The notes under the pieces are model-generated. The model did no database searches, had not been told where the DNA came from, and worked only from the letters and a program-made list of their open reading frames with translations. The translations under genes were made by a program, and so were the position numbers. Below are positions 55,948-64,000 of a stretch of 64,000 bases of DNA, piece by piece; position 1 is the first letter of the stretch, and each line of letters begins with the position of its first letter. Source of the DNA: an uncultured Comamonas sp. (GTDB taxonomy: Bacteria; Pseudomonadota; Gammaproteobacteria; Burkholderiales; Burkholderiaceae_C). The stretch covers positions 1-64,000 of the forward strand of contig CAMZGS010000004.1 of assembly GCA_947306475.1 (NCBI GenBank), in the 5' to 3' direction.

Positions 55948-55974
55948 AAAAGGGAAGCTTTCTGCTTCCCTTTT
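55948..55974 (-). terminator. Terminator of the Gly-Cys-Gly tRNA cluster
   Basis: AAAAGGGAAGC (55948-55958) pairs with GCTTCCCTTTT (55964-55974) around 5 bases. Read on the minus strand it follows the last tRNA-Gly and ends in TTTT. Confidence 0.8.
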
Positions 55975-55977
55975 AAA

Positions 55978-56053
55978 TGGAGCGGGAAATCGGTCTCGAA
56001 CCGACGACCTCAACCTTGGCAAGGTTGCGCTCTACCAACTGAGCTATTCCCGC
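55978..56053 (-). tRNA. tRNA-Gly(GCC), copy 2
   Basis: 76 bases with CCA encoded. Acceptor GCGGGAA pairs with TTCCCGC; anticodon loop TTGCCAA gives GCC. Identical to the copy at 56159-56234. Confidence 0.96.
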
Positions 56054-56059
56054 GTATTC

Positions 56060-56133
56060 TGGAGGCGCGATCCGGAGTCGAACCGGACTAGACGGATTTG
56101 CAATCCGTTGCATAACCGCTTTGCTATCGCGCC
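56060..56133 (-). tRNA. tRNA-Cys(GCA)
   Basis: 74 bases with CCA encoded. Acceptor GGCGCGA pairs with TCGCGCC; anticodon loop TTGCAAA gives GCA. It lies between the two identical tRNA-Gly genes. Confidence 0.96.
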
Positions 56134-56158
56134 CAAGGCGTTACTGACCTTGAGTGTC

Positions 56159-56234
56159 TGGAGCGGGAAATCGGTCTCGAACCGACGACCTCAACCTTGG
56201 CAAGGTTGCGCTCTACCAACTGAGCTATTCCCGC
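56159..56234 (-). tRNA. tRNA-Gly(GCC), copy 1
   Basis: 76 bases with CCA encoded, anticodon GCC, first gene of the Gly-Cys-Gly cluster on the minus strand. Confidence 0.96.
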
Positions 56235-56336
56235 GTATTCTTCAGAGCCTTAGATTCTACAACCTATCGCATCTCCGATGGAAGGGATTGTAGCGCATTT
56301 TTTTCACCTTTCGGCAATCTGATGCACGTTCCCGTA

Positions 56337-58781
56337 TCAATGCTTGACCGTCCTGGCCCTGCTTTTGCGCGCTGCAGGCTTGCTGGTTGTCCCTGGCTCA
56401 GGCACCTCCACGTCCGACAGGCTCTCCTCCTCGGTAGGCAAGGGGGCCGGCAGGCGTTCCAGGGCCAGCTTCAGCACCTCATCCACCCACTTCACGGGCA
56501 CGATCTCCAGCCCTTGCTTGACGTTCTCCGGGATTTCCTGCAAGTCCTTCACGTTTTCCTGAGGGATCAGAACGGTCTTGATGCCCCCACGCAAAGCTGC
56601 AAGCAGCTTCTCCTTCAAGCCGCCAATCGCAGTCACCTCACCGCGCAGCGTGATCTCGCCCGTCATGGCGACATCTGCCCGCACCGGAATGCCCGTCAGA
56701 GCAGAAACAAAGGCCGTGGCCATGGCTGCACCCGCACTCGGGCCATCCTTGGGCGTCGCCCCATCGGGCACGTGCACGTGGATGTCCTTCTTCTCGAAGG
56801 CACTGTCCCCAATACCCAGCGAGCGAGCGCGACTACGCACCACGGTGCGTGCAGCCTCGACGGACTCCTTCATCACATCGCCCAGCGAGCCAGTGCGCAG
56901 GATGTTGCCCTTGCCAGGCATGATTGCCGCCTCAATCGTCAGCAGATCGCCTCCGACCTCCGTCCATGCAAGGCCCACGACCTGACCCACATGGTTTTGC
57001 TGCTCGGCACGCCCATACGTGAATTTGCGCACGCCCAGATAATCAGCCAGGTTCTCTGAATCCACCACCACCGTGGGGGCCAACTTCTGAAGCTGCACCC
57101 CCTTGACGACTTTCCGGCAAATCTTGGACAGTTCCCGCTCCAGAGAACGCACCCCCGCTTCCCGGGTGTAGTAGCGTACGATGTCGCGCAGCGCCTCTTC
57201 CTTGATCTCCAGCTCGCCTTCCTTCACGCCGTTATTGGCCAACTGCTTCGGCAACAAATAGCGCTTTGCGATATTGACCTTCTCGTCCTCGGTGTATCCC
57301 GAAAGCCGGATGACCTCCATACGGTCAAGCAAGGCCGAAGGGATATTCAAGGAGTTGGACGTCGCCACAAACATCACATCACTGAGATCGAAATCGACCT
57401 CCACGTAATGATCGGAGAATGCGTGGTTTTGCTCAGGATCCAGAACTTCCAGCAAGGCGCTGGACGGATCGCCGCGGAAATCCATTCCCAGCTTGTCGAT
57501 CTCATCCAGCAAGAACAGCGGGTTGCGAGTCTGAACCTTCTCCAGACTTTGCAGAACCTTGCCAGGCATCGCGCCTATGTAGGTGCGTCGGTGGCCGCGA
57601 ATTTCTGCTTCATCGCGCATGCCGCCCAAAGCCATGCGCACGTACTTGCGCCCAGTGGCCTTGGCTATCGATTGACCCAACGATGTCTTGCCCACGCCCG
57701 GTGGCCCGACGAGACAGAGGATGGGCGCCTTGACCTTGTCAACGCGCTGCTGCACGGCCAGGTATTCCAGGATGCGATCCTTGACCTTTTCCAGGCCAAA
57801 ATGATCGGCATTCAGCACCTCCTCGGCATACGCCAGGTCGTGCTTGATACGCGTCTTCTTGCTCCACGGCAGTCCCGTCAGAACGTCGATGTAATTACGC
57901 ACCACGGCGGCCTCTGCCGACATCGGAGACATCAGCTTGAGCTTTTTCAGCTCTGCCTCGGCCTTCTTGCGCGCAGCCGCAGGCATTTTCGCTGCCTTGA
58001 TCTTTTTCTCTATGCTCTCAAAGTCAGCGCCATCCTCGCCTTCACCCAGCTCCCTTTGAATGGCTTTGACCTGCTCATTCAAATAGAAGTCGCGCTGATT
58101 TTTCTCGATCTGGCGCTTGACACGGCCGCGAATCTTCTTGTCAACGTTGAGAATCTCAACTTCACGCTCAATCTGCTGTAACAGATTCTCCAGACGATCA
58201 CGAATATTCGACAGAGCGAGCACAGATTGCTTGTGCTCCAGCTTGAAAGGCAGATGCGCAGTAATCGTGTCTGCCAGTCGACCCGGGTCCTCAATGCTGG
58301 CAATGGAAGTGAGAATCTCGGAAGGAATCTTCTTGTTCAGCTTGACGTACTGATCAAAGATTTGCGAAACCGCACGACGCAAGGCCTCCACCTCACTGTC
58401 GGACTCCTTGCCGGTCGATTCAAGCAGCTCGCAGGAGGCACGAAAACAATCCTGTGCGTCCAGCACCTTGTGCAGTGCAGCGCGCTGATGTCCTTCCACC
58501 AGCACCTTGACTGTGCCATCAGGCAGTTTGAGCAGCTGCAAGATACTGGCCATGCAGCCAACATCGAAGAGGTCGTTGGCATCAGGCTCGTCCTTGGCCG
58601 CAGCTTTTTGTGCCACCAGCAAAATGCGCCGGTCTGCCTCCATCGCCAGCTCCAGGGCCTTGATGCTCTTGGCACGACCAACGAACAACGGAATCACCAT
58701 GTGCGGAAACACCACCACGTCGCGCAAGGGCAACAACGGCACTTCGATGATCTCAGAAGACAGGGGCTTGGTTGCAGACAT
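56337..58781 (-). CDS. lon: ATP-dependent protease Lon
   Basis: An 814-residue cytoplasmic AAA+ protease degrading misfolded and regulatory proteins. The N-terminal LAN domain starts [20 protein letters not shown]. The ATPase has Walker [10 protein letters not shown] and Walker [10 protein letters not shown]. The protease domain has the catalytic Ser in [13 protein letters not shown] and the Lys in the [13 protein letters not shown] region. The C-terminal tail is Lys/Arg-rich. It follows clpX by 97 bases, which hold a hairpin. Confidence 0.97.
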   Translation of the reverse strand: MSATKPLSSEIIEVPLLPLRDVVVFPHMVIPLFVGRAKSIKALELAMEADRRILLVAQKAAAKDEPDANDLFDVGCMASILQLLKLPDGTVKVLVEGHQRAALHKVLDAQDCFRASCELLESTGKESDSEVEALRRAVSQIFDQYVKLNKKIPSEILTSIASIEDPGRLADTITAHLPFKLEHKQSVLALSNIRDRLENLLQQIEREVEILNVDKKIRGRVKRQIEKNQRDFYLNEQVKAIQRELGEGEDGADFESIEKKIKAAKMPAAARKKAEAELKKLKLMSPMSAEAAVVRNYIDVLTGLPWSKKTRIKHDLAYAEEVLNADHFGLEKVKDRILEYLAVQQRVDKVKAPILCLVGPPGVGKTSLGQSIAKATGRKYVRMALGGMRDEAEIRGHRRTYIGAMPGKVLQSLEKVQTRNPLFLLDEIDKLGMDFRGDPSSALLEVLDPEQNHAFSDHYVEVDFDLSDVMFVATSNSLNIPSALLDRMEVIRLSGYTEDEKVNIAKRYLLPKQLANNGVKEGELEIKEEALRDIVRYYTREAGVRSLERELSKICRKVVKGVQLQKLAPTVVVDSENLADYLGVRKFTYGRAEQQNHVGQVVGLAWTEVGGDLLTIEAAIMPGKGNILRTGSLGDVMKESVEAARTVVRSRARSLGIGDSAFEKKDIHVHVPDGATPKDGPSAGAAMATAFVSALTGIPVRADVAMTGEITLRGEVTAIGGLKEKLLAALRGGIKTVLIPQENVKDLQEIPENVKQGLEIVPVKWVDEVLKLALERLPAPLPTEEESLSDVEVPEPGTTSKPAARKSRARTVKH

Positions 58782-58794
58782 AAAGCTCCTTACA

Positions 58795-58816
58795 GCGGCA
58801 GGTTCAGACCTGCCGC
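58795..58816. other. Perfect hairpin just upstream of the lon ribosome-binding site
   Basis: GCGGCAGGT (58795-58803) pairs with ACCTGCCGC (58808-58816) around TCAG. On the lon strand it ends 13 bases before the ATG, directly before TAAGGAGC. No U-run follows, so it is not an obvious terminator. Confidence 0.6.
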
Positions 58817-58878
58817 ACCAAAAATCCGAATAAAACAGGCCAAAAGCTATGCAATAGATAGCTGCTGACGCAGGAACA

Positions 58879-60144
58879 TCAAGCCTCTTTGGCCATTTCC
58901 TTGTAAATCAACAACGGCGGCTTACCCTCAGTAATGGTTGCTTCCTCCACCACCACCTTGCTCACATTCTTCATGGTGGGCAGCTCGAACATGACACCCA
59001 GCAGAGCCTGCTCCAGAATGGAACGCAGCCCACGCGCGCCCGTCTTGCGTGCAATGGCCTTGCGCGCAATGGCGGTCAAGGCATCCGGAAGTACCTCAAG
59101 CTCCACGCCCTCCATCGCCAGCAATTTGCTGTATTGCTTCACCAGCGCATTCTTGGGCTCGGTCAGGATCTGCACCAGGGCCTCTTCACCCAGCTCTGCC
59201 AACGCCGCCACGACAGGCAGGCGCCCAACCAGTTCAGGAATCAGGCCAAACTTGATCAGATCCTCAGGCTCAATATCCTGGAACCATTCCGTCAGCGATC
59301 GGCTTTGCTTGCTGCGCACTGCTGCTCCAAAACCAATGCCCGAAGCTTCCGTACGCCCTTCGATGACCTTCTCCAGCCCCTGAAAGGCACCACCACAAAT
59401 GAACAGGATATTGGTGGTATCCACCTGAAGGAAATCCTGATTGGGGTGCTTGCGGCCCCCCTGGGGAGGCACACTGGCCATCGTGCCTTCAATAAGCTTG
59501 AGCAGCGCCTGCTGCACGCCTTCGCCGGACACATCGCGCGTTATGCTGGGGTTGTCGGATTTACGCGATATCTTGTCGATTTCGTCAATGTAGATAATGC
59601 CGCGCTGAGCCCGCTCGACGTTGTATTCGCAGCTTTGCAGCAGCTTGCTGATGATGTTCTCAACGTCCTCCCCCACGTAACCGGCTTCCGTCAGCGTGGT
59701 GGCATCGGCCATCACAAAGGGCACATTCAACTGTCGTGCCAACGTCTGGGCCAGCAGCGTCTTGCCCGAGCCCGTCGGACCGATCAGCAGGATATTGCTT
59801 TTGGCCAGTTCAACATCGTCGCTCGAGCCATGATCCTTATGGTTCAGACGCTTGTAATGGTTGTACACCGCCACCGACAAGGTCCGCTTGGCCTGCTCCT
59901 GCCCGATGACGTAGCTATCCAGAACGGATTTGATTTCAGCTGGCGTTGGCAGTGATGGGTCCAGCTCCCGCGCAGCCCCCGCCAAAGGCGCATCATCCCG
60001 AATAATTTCATTGCACTGAGCAATACACTCATCACAGATGAACACCGATGGACCAGAGATCAGTTTTTTAACCTCGTGTTGACTTTTGCCACAAAAGGTG
60101 CAGTAAAGGTTTTGCTGGCTGGATGTACCTTTTTTATCGGCCAT
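58879..60144 (-). CDS. clpX: ATP-dependent Clp protease ATP-binding subunit ClpX
   Basis: A 421-residue AAA+ unfoldase that feeds substrates to ClpP. The N-terminal zinc-binding domain has YCTFCGKS and [10 protein letters not shown]. Walker A is [10 protein letters not shown], the pore loop [10 protein letters not shown], and Walker [11 protein letters not shown]. The IGF loop that docks on ClpP is present in [10 protein letters not shown]. Gene order clpP-clpX-lon is standard. Confidence 0.97.
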   Translation of the reverse strand: MADKKGTSSQQNLYCTFCGKSQHEVKKLISGPSVFICDECIAQCNEIIRDDAPLAGAARELDPSLPTPAEIKSVLDSYVIGQEQAKRTLSVAVYNHYKRLNHKDHGSSDDVELAKSNILLIGPTGSGKTLLAQTLARQLNVPFVMADATTLTEAGYVGEDVENIISKLLQSCEYNVERAQRGIIYIDEIDKISRKSDNPSITRDVSGEGVQQALLKLIEGTMASVPPQGGRKHPNQDFLQVDTTNILFICGGAFQGLEKVIEGRTEASGIGFGAAVRSKQSRSLTEWFQDIEPEDLIKFGLIPELVGRLPVVAALAELGEEALVQILTEPKNALVKQYSKLLAMEGVELEVLPDALTAIARKAIARKTGARGLRSILEQALLGVMFELPTMKNVSKVVVEEATITEGKPPLLIYKEMAKEA

Positions 60145-60239
60145 GGAAATCGGTGCCTTGTTGACTCAAACTTGGTGATGATTGCAATGAAAAAGCAGCA
60201 TCACCCCCATGGGGGCAACGCTGCAGACGCTGCCCGGAA

Positions 60240-60851
60240 TCAAGCGGGTCGCTTGCTGATGACCTGATCGACCAGACCGTACTCCTGCGCCTCATAGGCC
60301 GACAGGAAGTAATCACGCTCGGTGTCGCGCTCAATGCGCTCCAGCGGTTGACCAGTACGCTCGGACAGGATCTTGTTCAGGCGCTCACGCGTCTTCAGGA
60401 TTTCGCGGGCGTGAATCTCGATCTCCGTGGCCTGCCCCTGCGCACCGCCCAAGGGCTGATGGATCATGACCTGGGAATTGGGCAGGGCAAATCGCTTGCC
60501 TTTGGCGCCGGCAGCGAGCAGGAAGGCCCCCATGCTGGCGGCCATCCCACAGCACAACGTGGAGACGTCAGGCTTGATGAAATTCATGGTATCGAAGATC
60601 GCCATGCCCGCGCTAACCGAGCCCCCCGGGCTGTTGATGTAGAAGGAAATATCCTTTTCCGGGTTTTCGCTTTCCAGAAAGAGCAACTGAGCGACCACCA
60701 GGTTGGCGGTCTGGTCATTCACTGGACCGACCAAGAAAACGACCCGCTCCTTGAGCAGGCGCGAATAAATGTCGTAAGAGCGCTCGCCACGGCCAGACTG
60801 CTCAATGACCATGGGAATCATGCCCAAACCCTGTGTATCCAATGCGCTCAT
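60240..60851 (-). CDS. clpP: ATP-dependent Clp protease proteolytic subunit ClpP
   Basis: A 203-residue serine peptidase forming the 14-subunit chamber. The catalytic triad is Ser106 ([11 protein letters not shown]), His131 (MIHQPLGG) and Asp180 ([15 protein letters not shown]). A short propeptide precedes [20 protein letters not shown]. It lies 122 bases after tig and 95 before clpX. Confidence 0.97.
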   Translation of the reverse strand: MSALDTQGLGMIPMVIEQSGRGERSYDIYSRLLKERVVFLVGPVNDQTANLVVAQLLFLESENPEKDISFYINSPGGSVSAGMAIFDTMNFIKPDVSTLCCGMAASMGAFLLAAGAKGKRFALPNSQVMIHQPLGGAQGQATEIEIHAREILKTRERLNKILSERTGQPLERIERDTERDYFLSAYEAQEYGLVDQVISKRPA

Positions 60852-60973
60852 TTTTTCTCCAAACTTGCTACAAAGCGGTAGCCAGCAAATGAAATGGGGC
60901 CTGTGCCTGAAAGCACAAGCCCCCTGTCAGGCTTGGCAGGGGCCGTACAGCCCTTGCTCCCATGCTACTCGCC

Positions 60974-62284
60974 TTAGGCTTGTCCCATCAGCTCTTCAAA
61001 AGAAACCTGCTTCTCGTTGACTTTGGCCTTGTTCAGGACAAACTCGGTCACGTTGTTTTCTACCACAACGGCTTCCACGTCCGCCAAGCGTTGACGGTTG
61101 CCGAAGTACCAGCGAACCACCTCCTCGGGCTTCTCGTAGGAAGCAGCCAGCTCGTCAACATGGGCCTTCAGCTGCTCCGGCGTGGCTTCCAGGTTGTTGG
61201 CCTTGACCAGCTCGGCCACCACCAGACCCAGGCGCACGCGACGCTCGGCCTGAGGCAGGAAGATATCCTGAGGAATGTCTGCCTTGTCGGCATCGGGAAT
61301 TCCACGCTGTTTCAGGTCGGCACGGGCGCTTTCCAGCAGACGCTGCACTTCTGCCTGCACCACTGCCTGCGGCAGATCCAGCTCGGCCACGGAAACCAGC
61401 GCATCCATGACGGCCTGCTTGTTGCGTGCCTGGAGACGGAACTTGACTTCACGCTCCAGATTCTTGCGAATGTCTGCACGCAGCGCGTCCACGGTACCGT
61501 CAGCGATGCCCAGCGACTTCACGAAGGTCTCATCCACTTCCGGCAGGTGTGCGGCCTCAATCTTTTTGACGGTCACCAGAAAATCGGCCGTCTTGCCAGC
61601 AACATCCTTGCCGTGATAATCCTCGGGGAAAGCCAGGGGGAAAGTCTTGGACTCACCCACCTTCATACCGCGAACAGCGTCCTCGAACTCCTTGAGCATC
61701 TGGCCCTCACCGACCAGGAACTGGAAGTCGTCGGCCTTGCCACCAGCGAAGGGTTCGCCGTCGATCTTGCCTTCAAAGTCCACCGTGACACGATCACCGT
61801 CCACCGCAGCATCCGCAGCTGCGCGCTGGGTGAAGGTGCGACGCTGCTTGCGCAGGATATCCAGGGTCTTGTCGATGGCCGCCTCATCCACATCGGCAGA
61901 GAGCTTCTCAACTTCCGCGGTGGATAGATCACCGATCTTCACTTCGGGGAACACTTCGAACACAGCATCAAAGTCTGCAAACCCCTCGGCAGCGCCCTCC
62001 TTCTCGGAAATGCGCGGCTGACCAGCAACACGCAGGCCGGCTTCCTGCACGGCCTGAGCAAAGGCTTCCGTGACCTTGTCGTTCATCACCTCGTACTGCA
62101 CCGAGTAGCCGAAGCGCTGAGCCACCACGCTCATCGGCACCTTGCCAGGACGGAAACCGTCCATCTTCACGGTGCGCGCAACTTTTTTCAGGCGATTCTC
62201 AACTTCAGATTGGATCGCGGCCAGGGGCAGGCTGAGCGTGATTTTGCGCTCCAGCTTCTCAAGGGTTTCAACGGTTACAGCCAT
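60974..62284 (-). CDS. tig: Trigger factor (ribosome-associated chaperone/PPIase)
   Basis: A 436-residue chaperone binding nascent chains at the ribosome exit. The ribosome-docking domain has [20 protein letters not shown] with the FRxGKxP signature. The FKBP-type PPIase domain lies at about residues 160-245 ([20 protein letters not shown]). The helical C-terminal domain ends in [19 protein letters not shown]. It heads the tig-clpP-clpX-lon group. Confidence 0.97.
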   Translation of the reverse strand: MAVTVETLEKLERKITLSLPLAAIQSEVENRLKKVARTVKMDGFRPGKVPMSVVAQRFGYSVQYEVMNDKVTEAFAQAVQEAGLRVAGQPRISEKEGAAEGFADFDAVFEVFPEVKIGDLSTAEVEKLSADVDEAAIDKTLDILRKQRRTFTQRAAADAAVDGDRVTVDFEGKIDGEPFAGGKADDFQFLVGEGQMLKEFEDAVRGMKVGESKTFPLAFPEDYHGKDVAGKTADFLVTVKKIEAAHLPEVDETFVKSLGIADGTVDALRADIRKNLEREVKFRLQARNKQAVMDALVSVAELDLPQAVVQAEVQRLLESARADLKQRGIPDADKADIPQDIFLPQAERRVRLGLVVAELVKANNLEATPEQLKAHVDELAASYEKPEEVVRWYFGNRQRLADVEAVVVENNVTEFVLNKAKVNEKQVSFEELMGQA

Positions 62285-62365
62285 GATGAATCCTAAAACA
62301 GGAAGGAAAGTGAACTATGCCGACTGTAGTAACAAGCCTGCACCGGCATGTGCAAAGTCTATGTG

Positions 62366-62452
62366 TGGTGCGCGGGGGGGGACTCGAACCCCCACACCAT
62401 CACTGGCGTCAGGACCTAAACCTGGTGCGTCTACCAATTTCGCCACCCGCGC
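62366..62452 (-). tRNA. tRNA-Leu(TAG)
   Basis: 87 bases with CCA encoded. Acceptor GCGCGGG pairs with CCCGCGC; anticodon loop TTTAGGT gives TAG. It lies just upstream of tig on the same strand. Confidence 0.95.
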
Positions 62453-62585
62453 TACGAAGAACATGGGTGAGAGACATTGCATCCCCCACCCACGTGCGTT
62501 ATGGTCAACCGCCGATTTTAGCCGTGAAACACGGTCCTAAAAAAATACACATGTGTTTTTGTGTCCCCCGGCGTATCCGGTCTGC

Positions 62586-64000
62586 CTAGGCATCCTCTGG
62601 GCGCTTCACCCTGAACCAGGCGGCGTACATGGCCGGCAGCGACAGCAACGTCAGCACCGTGGCCAGCAACAATCCCCCCATGATGGCAACGGCCATCGGC
62701 CCCCAGAACACGCTGCGCGAGAGCGGAATCATCGCCAGCACCGCAGCAGCAGCTGTAAGCACGATCGGGCGCAGGCGGCGCACTGCGGCTTCCACGATGG
62801 CGTCCCAGGCCTCCACCCCCCTGGCGCGATCGGCCTCGATCTGATCAATCAGGATCACCGAGTTGCGCTGGATCATGCCCATCAGCGCCACCACGCCCAG
62901 CAAGGCCACAAAACCAAATGGCCGATCCAACACCAGCAGCGCAACGGCAACGCCAGCAATCCCTAGCGGCCCGGTCAGGAACACCAGCATCGCGCGACTG
63001 AAACTGTGCAGCTGCAACATCAGGAGCGTGAACACAATGAACAGCATGACGGGCATACCGGCAGCAATGGCCACAGCGCCCTTGGAGCTCTCCTCCACCG
63101 CGCCAGCGACCTCAATGCGGTAGCCATATTTGCCCTCCTCGGCCCAGCGCTGCTCCATGGCGCGCAGCGTTGGCAGCAATGCCTGCGTCAACGTGGCACC
63201 CTGCAACCCGGCACGTACGTCGCCCTGCACGGTGATGGCGTACTCCCGCCCCTGGCGCCACAGCACCCCGGGCTCCCACGTCAGACTGGGCTGCGCAATC
63301 TGCGTCAGGGGAATGGCACTCCCGGAAGCTGTCGGCACATAGGCCTGCTCCACCGCGTCCAGCGTGCTGCGTTCGGACTCCGGCTGTCGCAGCACGATAT
63401 CGATCAGCTTGTCGCCCTCGCGATACTGGCCAATGGTCGCGCCGCTGAAGATGATCCTGCTGGCCTCGGCTATGGACTGGCTGCTTACCCCCAAGGCTCG
63501 CGCCTTGGTCTGGTCGATTTGCAGACGCACCGCCTTGACCGACTCATTCCAGTTGTCGTTCACCCCACGCATGTCCGGATGCTCGCGCAGCACCTGCTTG
63601 ACTGCATCACCCAGCTCCCGCAACTGCCGTGGATCAGGCCCCACAACACGGAACTGCACTGGATAGGGCACTGGCGGCCCGTTGGAGAGCAGCTTCACCC
63701 GACCACGCACCTGGGGGAACTGCCGGGCCAGCAGCTGCGGCAACTGTTCCTGCAGTTCCTTGCGGGCCTGCAGGTTTTCCGTCTGCAGGATGAACTGGGA
63801 CACATTGGGCTGAGGGAACACCTGATCCAGCGGCAGGTAAAAGCGCGGTACGCCCGACCCCACCCAGACCGTCACGCTTTGCACGCCCGGCAATGCTGCA
63901 AAGACGGTTTCCATCTCCTGCACCACCGACTCGTTGTAGGCCAGGGCCGTCCCCTCCGGAAACCATGCATCCACCATGATCTCCGTGCGGCTGGAATCGG
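62586..64000 (-). CDS. RND efflux transporter permease, C-terminal part (5' end beyond window)
   Basis: The frame is open to the window edge, so only about 470 residues of an expected ~1030 are seen. They cover the second periplasmic porter domain (MVDAWFPEGTALAYNESVVQ to about QPSLTWEPGVLW). The last membrane helices follow, including FIVFTLLMLQLHSFSRAMLV, GVVALMGMIQRNSVILIDQI and LRPIVLTAAAAVLAMIPLSR. This is the HAE1-type architecture of proton-driven efflux pumps. The adaptor and outer-membrane genes would lie upstream, outside the window. Substrates are unknown. Confidence 0.93.
   Translation of the reverse strand, partial: DSSRTEIMVDAWFPEGTALAYNESVVQEMETVFAALPGVQSVTVWVGSGVPRFYLPLDQVFPQPNVSQFILQTENLQARKELQEQLPQLLARQFPQVRGRVKLLSNGPPVPYPVQFRVVGPDPRQLRELGDAVKQVLREHPDMRGVNDNWNESVKAVRLQIDQTKARALGVSSQSIAEASRIIFSGATIGQYREGDKLIDIVLRQPESERSTLDAVEQAYVPTASGSAIPLTQIAQPSLTWEPGVLWRQGREYAITVQGDVRAGLQGATLTQALLPTLRAMEQRWAEEGKYGYRIEVAGAVEESSKGAVAIAAGMPVMLFIVFTLLMLQLHSFSRAMLVFLTGPLGIAGVAVALLVLDRPFGFVALLGVVALMGMIQRNSVILIDQIEADRARGVEAWDAIVEAAVRRLRPIVLTAAAAVLAMIPLSRSVFWGPMAVAIMGGLLLATVLTLLSLPAMYAAWFRVKRPEDA

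Noticed and set aside
60852-60973. Imperfect hairpins between tig and clpP as a terminator
   Set aside because: The stems contain mismatches and no U-run follows on the minus strand, so termination is not supported.
62541-62560. Palindrome ACACATGTGT flanked by A and T runs downstream of the RND gene
   Set aside because: It leaves no proper loop for a stable hairpin, and evidence that it is a terminator is weak.

Overview
The window is a high-GC, gene-dense stretch of a Gram-negative chromosome. Gene content points to a betaproteobacterium of the Burkholderiales, most likely family Comamonadaceae: the rpsB-to-lpxB block is complete and in the usual order, the RNase R appears to lack the usual N-terminal helix-turn-helix, there is a TadA-hydrolase fusion, a porin of the Omp32 type, and an uncharacterised Burkholderiales-type protein at 55142-55756. 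The family placement rests on recalled protein similarity, not on a database search.

Region 1 (1-3306) is accessory. It holds the 3' end of an RHS polymorphic toxin gene with an AT-rich C-terminal tip, an overlapping AT-rich candidate immunity gene, and an IS30-family element that keeps both terminal repeats but has lost the C-terminal third of its transposase.

Region 2 (3343-13164) is a mixed metabolic block: an MBL-fold hydrolase, Ogt, a corrinoid adenosyltransferase, a 755-residue tryptophan-rich protein I do not recognise, meso-diaminopimelate dehydrogenase, an EamA transporter, TruC, a DHH phosphoesterase and an M20 amidohydrolase.

Region 3 (13320-33977, all minus strand) is core genome. 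greA, carB and carA lie at the left end. A 16-gene run reads rpsB-tsf-pyrH-frr-uppS-cdsA-dxr-rseP-bamA-ompH-lpxD-fabZ-lpxA-lpxB-rnhB-trmH. It joins translation, isoprenoid and phospholipid supply, outer-membrane protein assembly and lipid A synthesis, with several overlapping start/stop codons.

Region 4 (34151-55756) contains an amidase, a bifunctional NAD(P)HX repair enzyme, a Cache-PAS-GGDEF-EAL signalling protein, RNase R, three tRNA-Leu(CAG) genes, a large DUF349 protein, LdcA with a His/Cys-rich tail, a TadA-hydrolase fusion, a shortened porin, RlhA, an exonuclease-DUF454 fusion, two tRNA-Asn genes, the two N-degron aminoacyl transferases Aat and Bpt, an IclR regulator and an uncharacterised protein.

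Region 5 (55769-64000) has tRNA-Leu(TAA), Gly, Cys and Gly genes, the protein quality-control cluster tig-clpP-clpX-lon, tRNA-Leu(TAG), and the 3' part of an RND efflux permease running off the window.

A family of imperfect palindromes built on AGCTGCTTGCGCT-like arms sits in several intergenic gaps. No CRISPR array, rRNA or replication origin was seen. No gene-free stretch exceeds about 300 bases.
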